Source: VRUE01 sp963824215 (GTDB taxonomy: Bacteria; Actinomycetota; Thermoleophilia; Solirubrobacterales; 70-9). From it: a stretch of DNA of 64,000 nt. Where the stretch lies: positions 62,001 through 126,000 of the forward strand of contig CAWGOE010000001.1 of assembly GCA_963824215.1 (NCBI GenBank). The letters are read 5' to 3'. Below the pieces are notes generated by a model. The model worked only from the letters and a program-made list of their open reading frames with translations, was not told the origin of the DNA and did no database searches. Position 1 is the stretch's first letter, and each line of letters opens with the position of its first letter. This document shows positions 63,908 through 64,000 of this stretch, in pieces. Both the position numbers and the translations under genes were made by a program.

Positions 63908-64000
63908 TACTCCTCTTCCTTAGTGTCGTCGTCAGTTTTCGAAGTCTCTTGTTCAGCTTTCTCATCCTCGGCGGGGGCGTCCTCTTTCTCCTCAGCTGCT
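63907..64000 (-). CDS. rplJ: 50S ribosomal protein L10, C-terminal tail (partial)
   Basis: 30 codons up to TAA 63909-63907, which overlaps the rplL ATG. The sequence is an acidic Ala/Glu/Lys tail (AEEKEDAPAEDEKAEQETS, TDDDTKEEE). Identity as L10 is inferred from its position directly upstream of rplL and from the tail style seen on S5, S17 and L5 in this genome; the L10 core lies outside the window. Confidence 0.65.
   Translation of the reverse strand, partial: AAEEKEDAPAEDEKAEQETSKTDDDTKEEE

Overview
The window is a high-GC actinobacterial chromosome segment. Gene content (SigB/RsbW/STAS/RsbU switching, MocR regulator, ChoD-like GMC oxidase, Zn-ribbon forms of S4, S14 and L36, very long Ala/Glu or Lys-rich tails on ribosomal proteins) suggests class Thermoleophilia, probably Solirubrobacterales. 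This is inference from protein character; no rRNA is present. No CRISPR array, insertion sequence, phage gene or replication origin was seen.

Positions 1-30340 hold housekeeping and accessory genes on both strands: biotin genes bioF (partial), bioD and bioA, split by an inserted marR-MFS efflux pair; an ECF sigma factor with a membrane DUF4349 partner; NUDIX, LemA, rubredoxin and a GMC oxidoreductase carrying a ferredoxin-type Cys motif; superoxide dismutase; a complete stress-type sigma partner-switching cluster (10870-15254); a ferritin-like protein; tRNA-Pro(CGG); a zincin; carbonic anhydrase; a MocR regulator divergent from an FAD enzyme; a DsbA-like protein; an acyl-CoA synthetase; a patatin; a PBP4-type peptidase; surE-ligA; and truA.

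Positions 30551-50500 are one long minus-strand block. In transcription order it reads fusA, tuf, then rpsJ-rplC-rplD-rplW-rplB-rpsS-rplV-rpsC-rplP-rpmC-rpsQ (S10), rplN-rplX-rplE-rpsN-rpsH-rplF-rplR-rpsE-rpmD-rplO-secY-adk-map (spc), and rpmJ-rpsM-rpsK-rpsD-rpoA-rplQ (alpha). infA is missing from its usual place. rpsL-rpsG lie on the opposite strand upstream of fusA, so the ancestral rpoBC-rpsLG-fusA-tuf order has been partly inverted. rplJ (partial), rplL, rpoB and rpoC close the window on the minus strand.

The most interesting content is four sets of palindromic DNA. (i) A 92-bp, three-stem element lies in frame inside both rpsE and rpsQ; its stems differ between the copies by compensating changes. 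(ii) A ~120-bp hairpin occurs three times, with a constant asymmetric internal loop between variable but perfectly paired outer arms. (iii) A ~110-bp element occurs three times, once folding over the rplP ribosome-binding site and once abutting the rpsL promoter. (iv) A short hairpin occurs twice. A separate multibranched structure fills the place where infA is expected. Other points: adk has no AUG/GUG/UUG start in front of its P-loop, rplD has an apparent one-base frameshift near its start, and many genes show a TANNNT box 6-7 nt before ATG/GTG, suggesting leaderless mRNAs.
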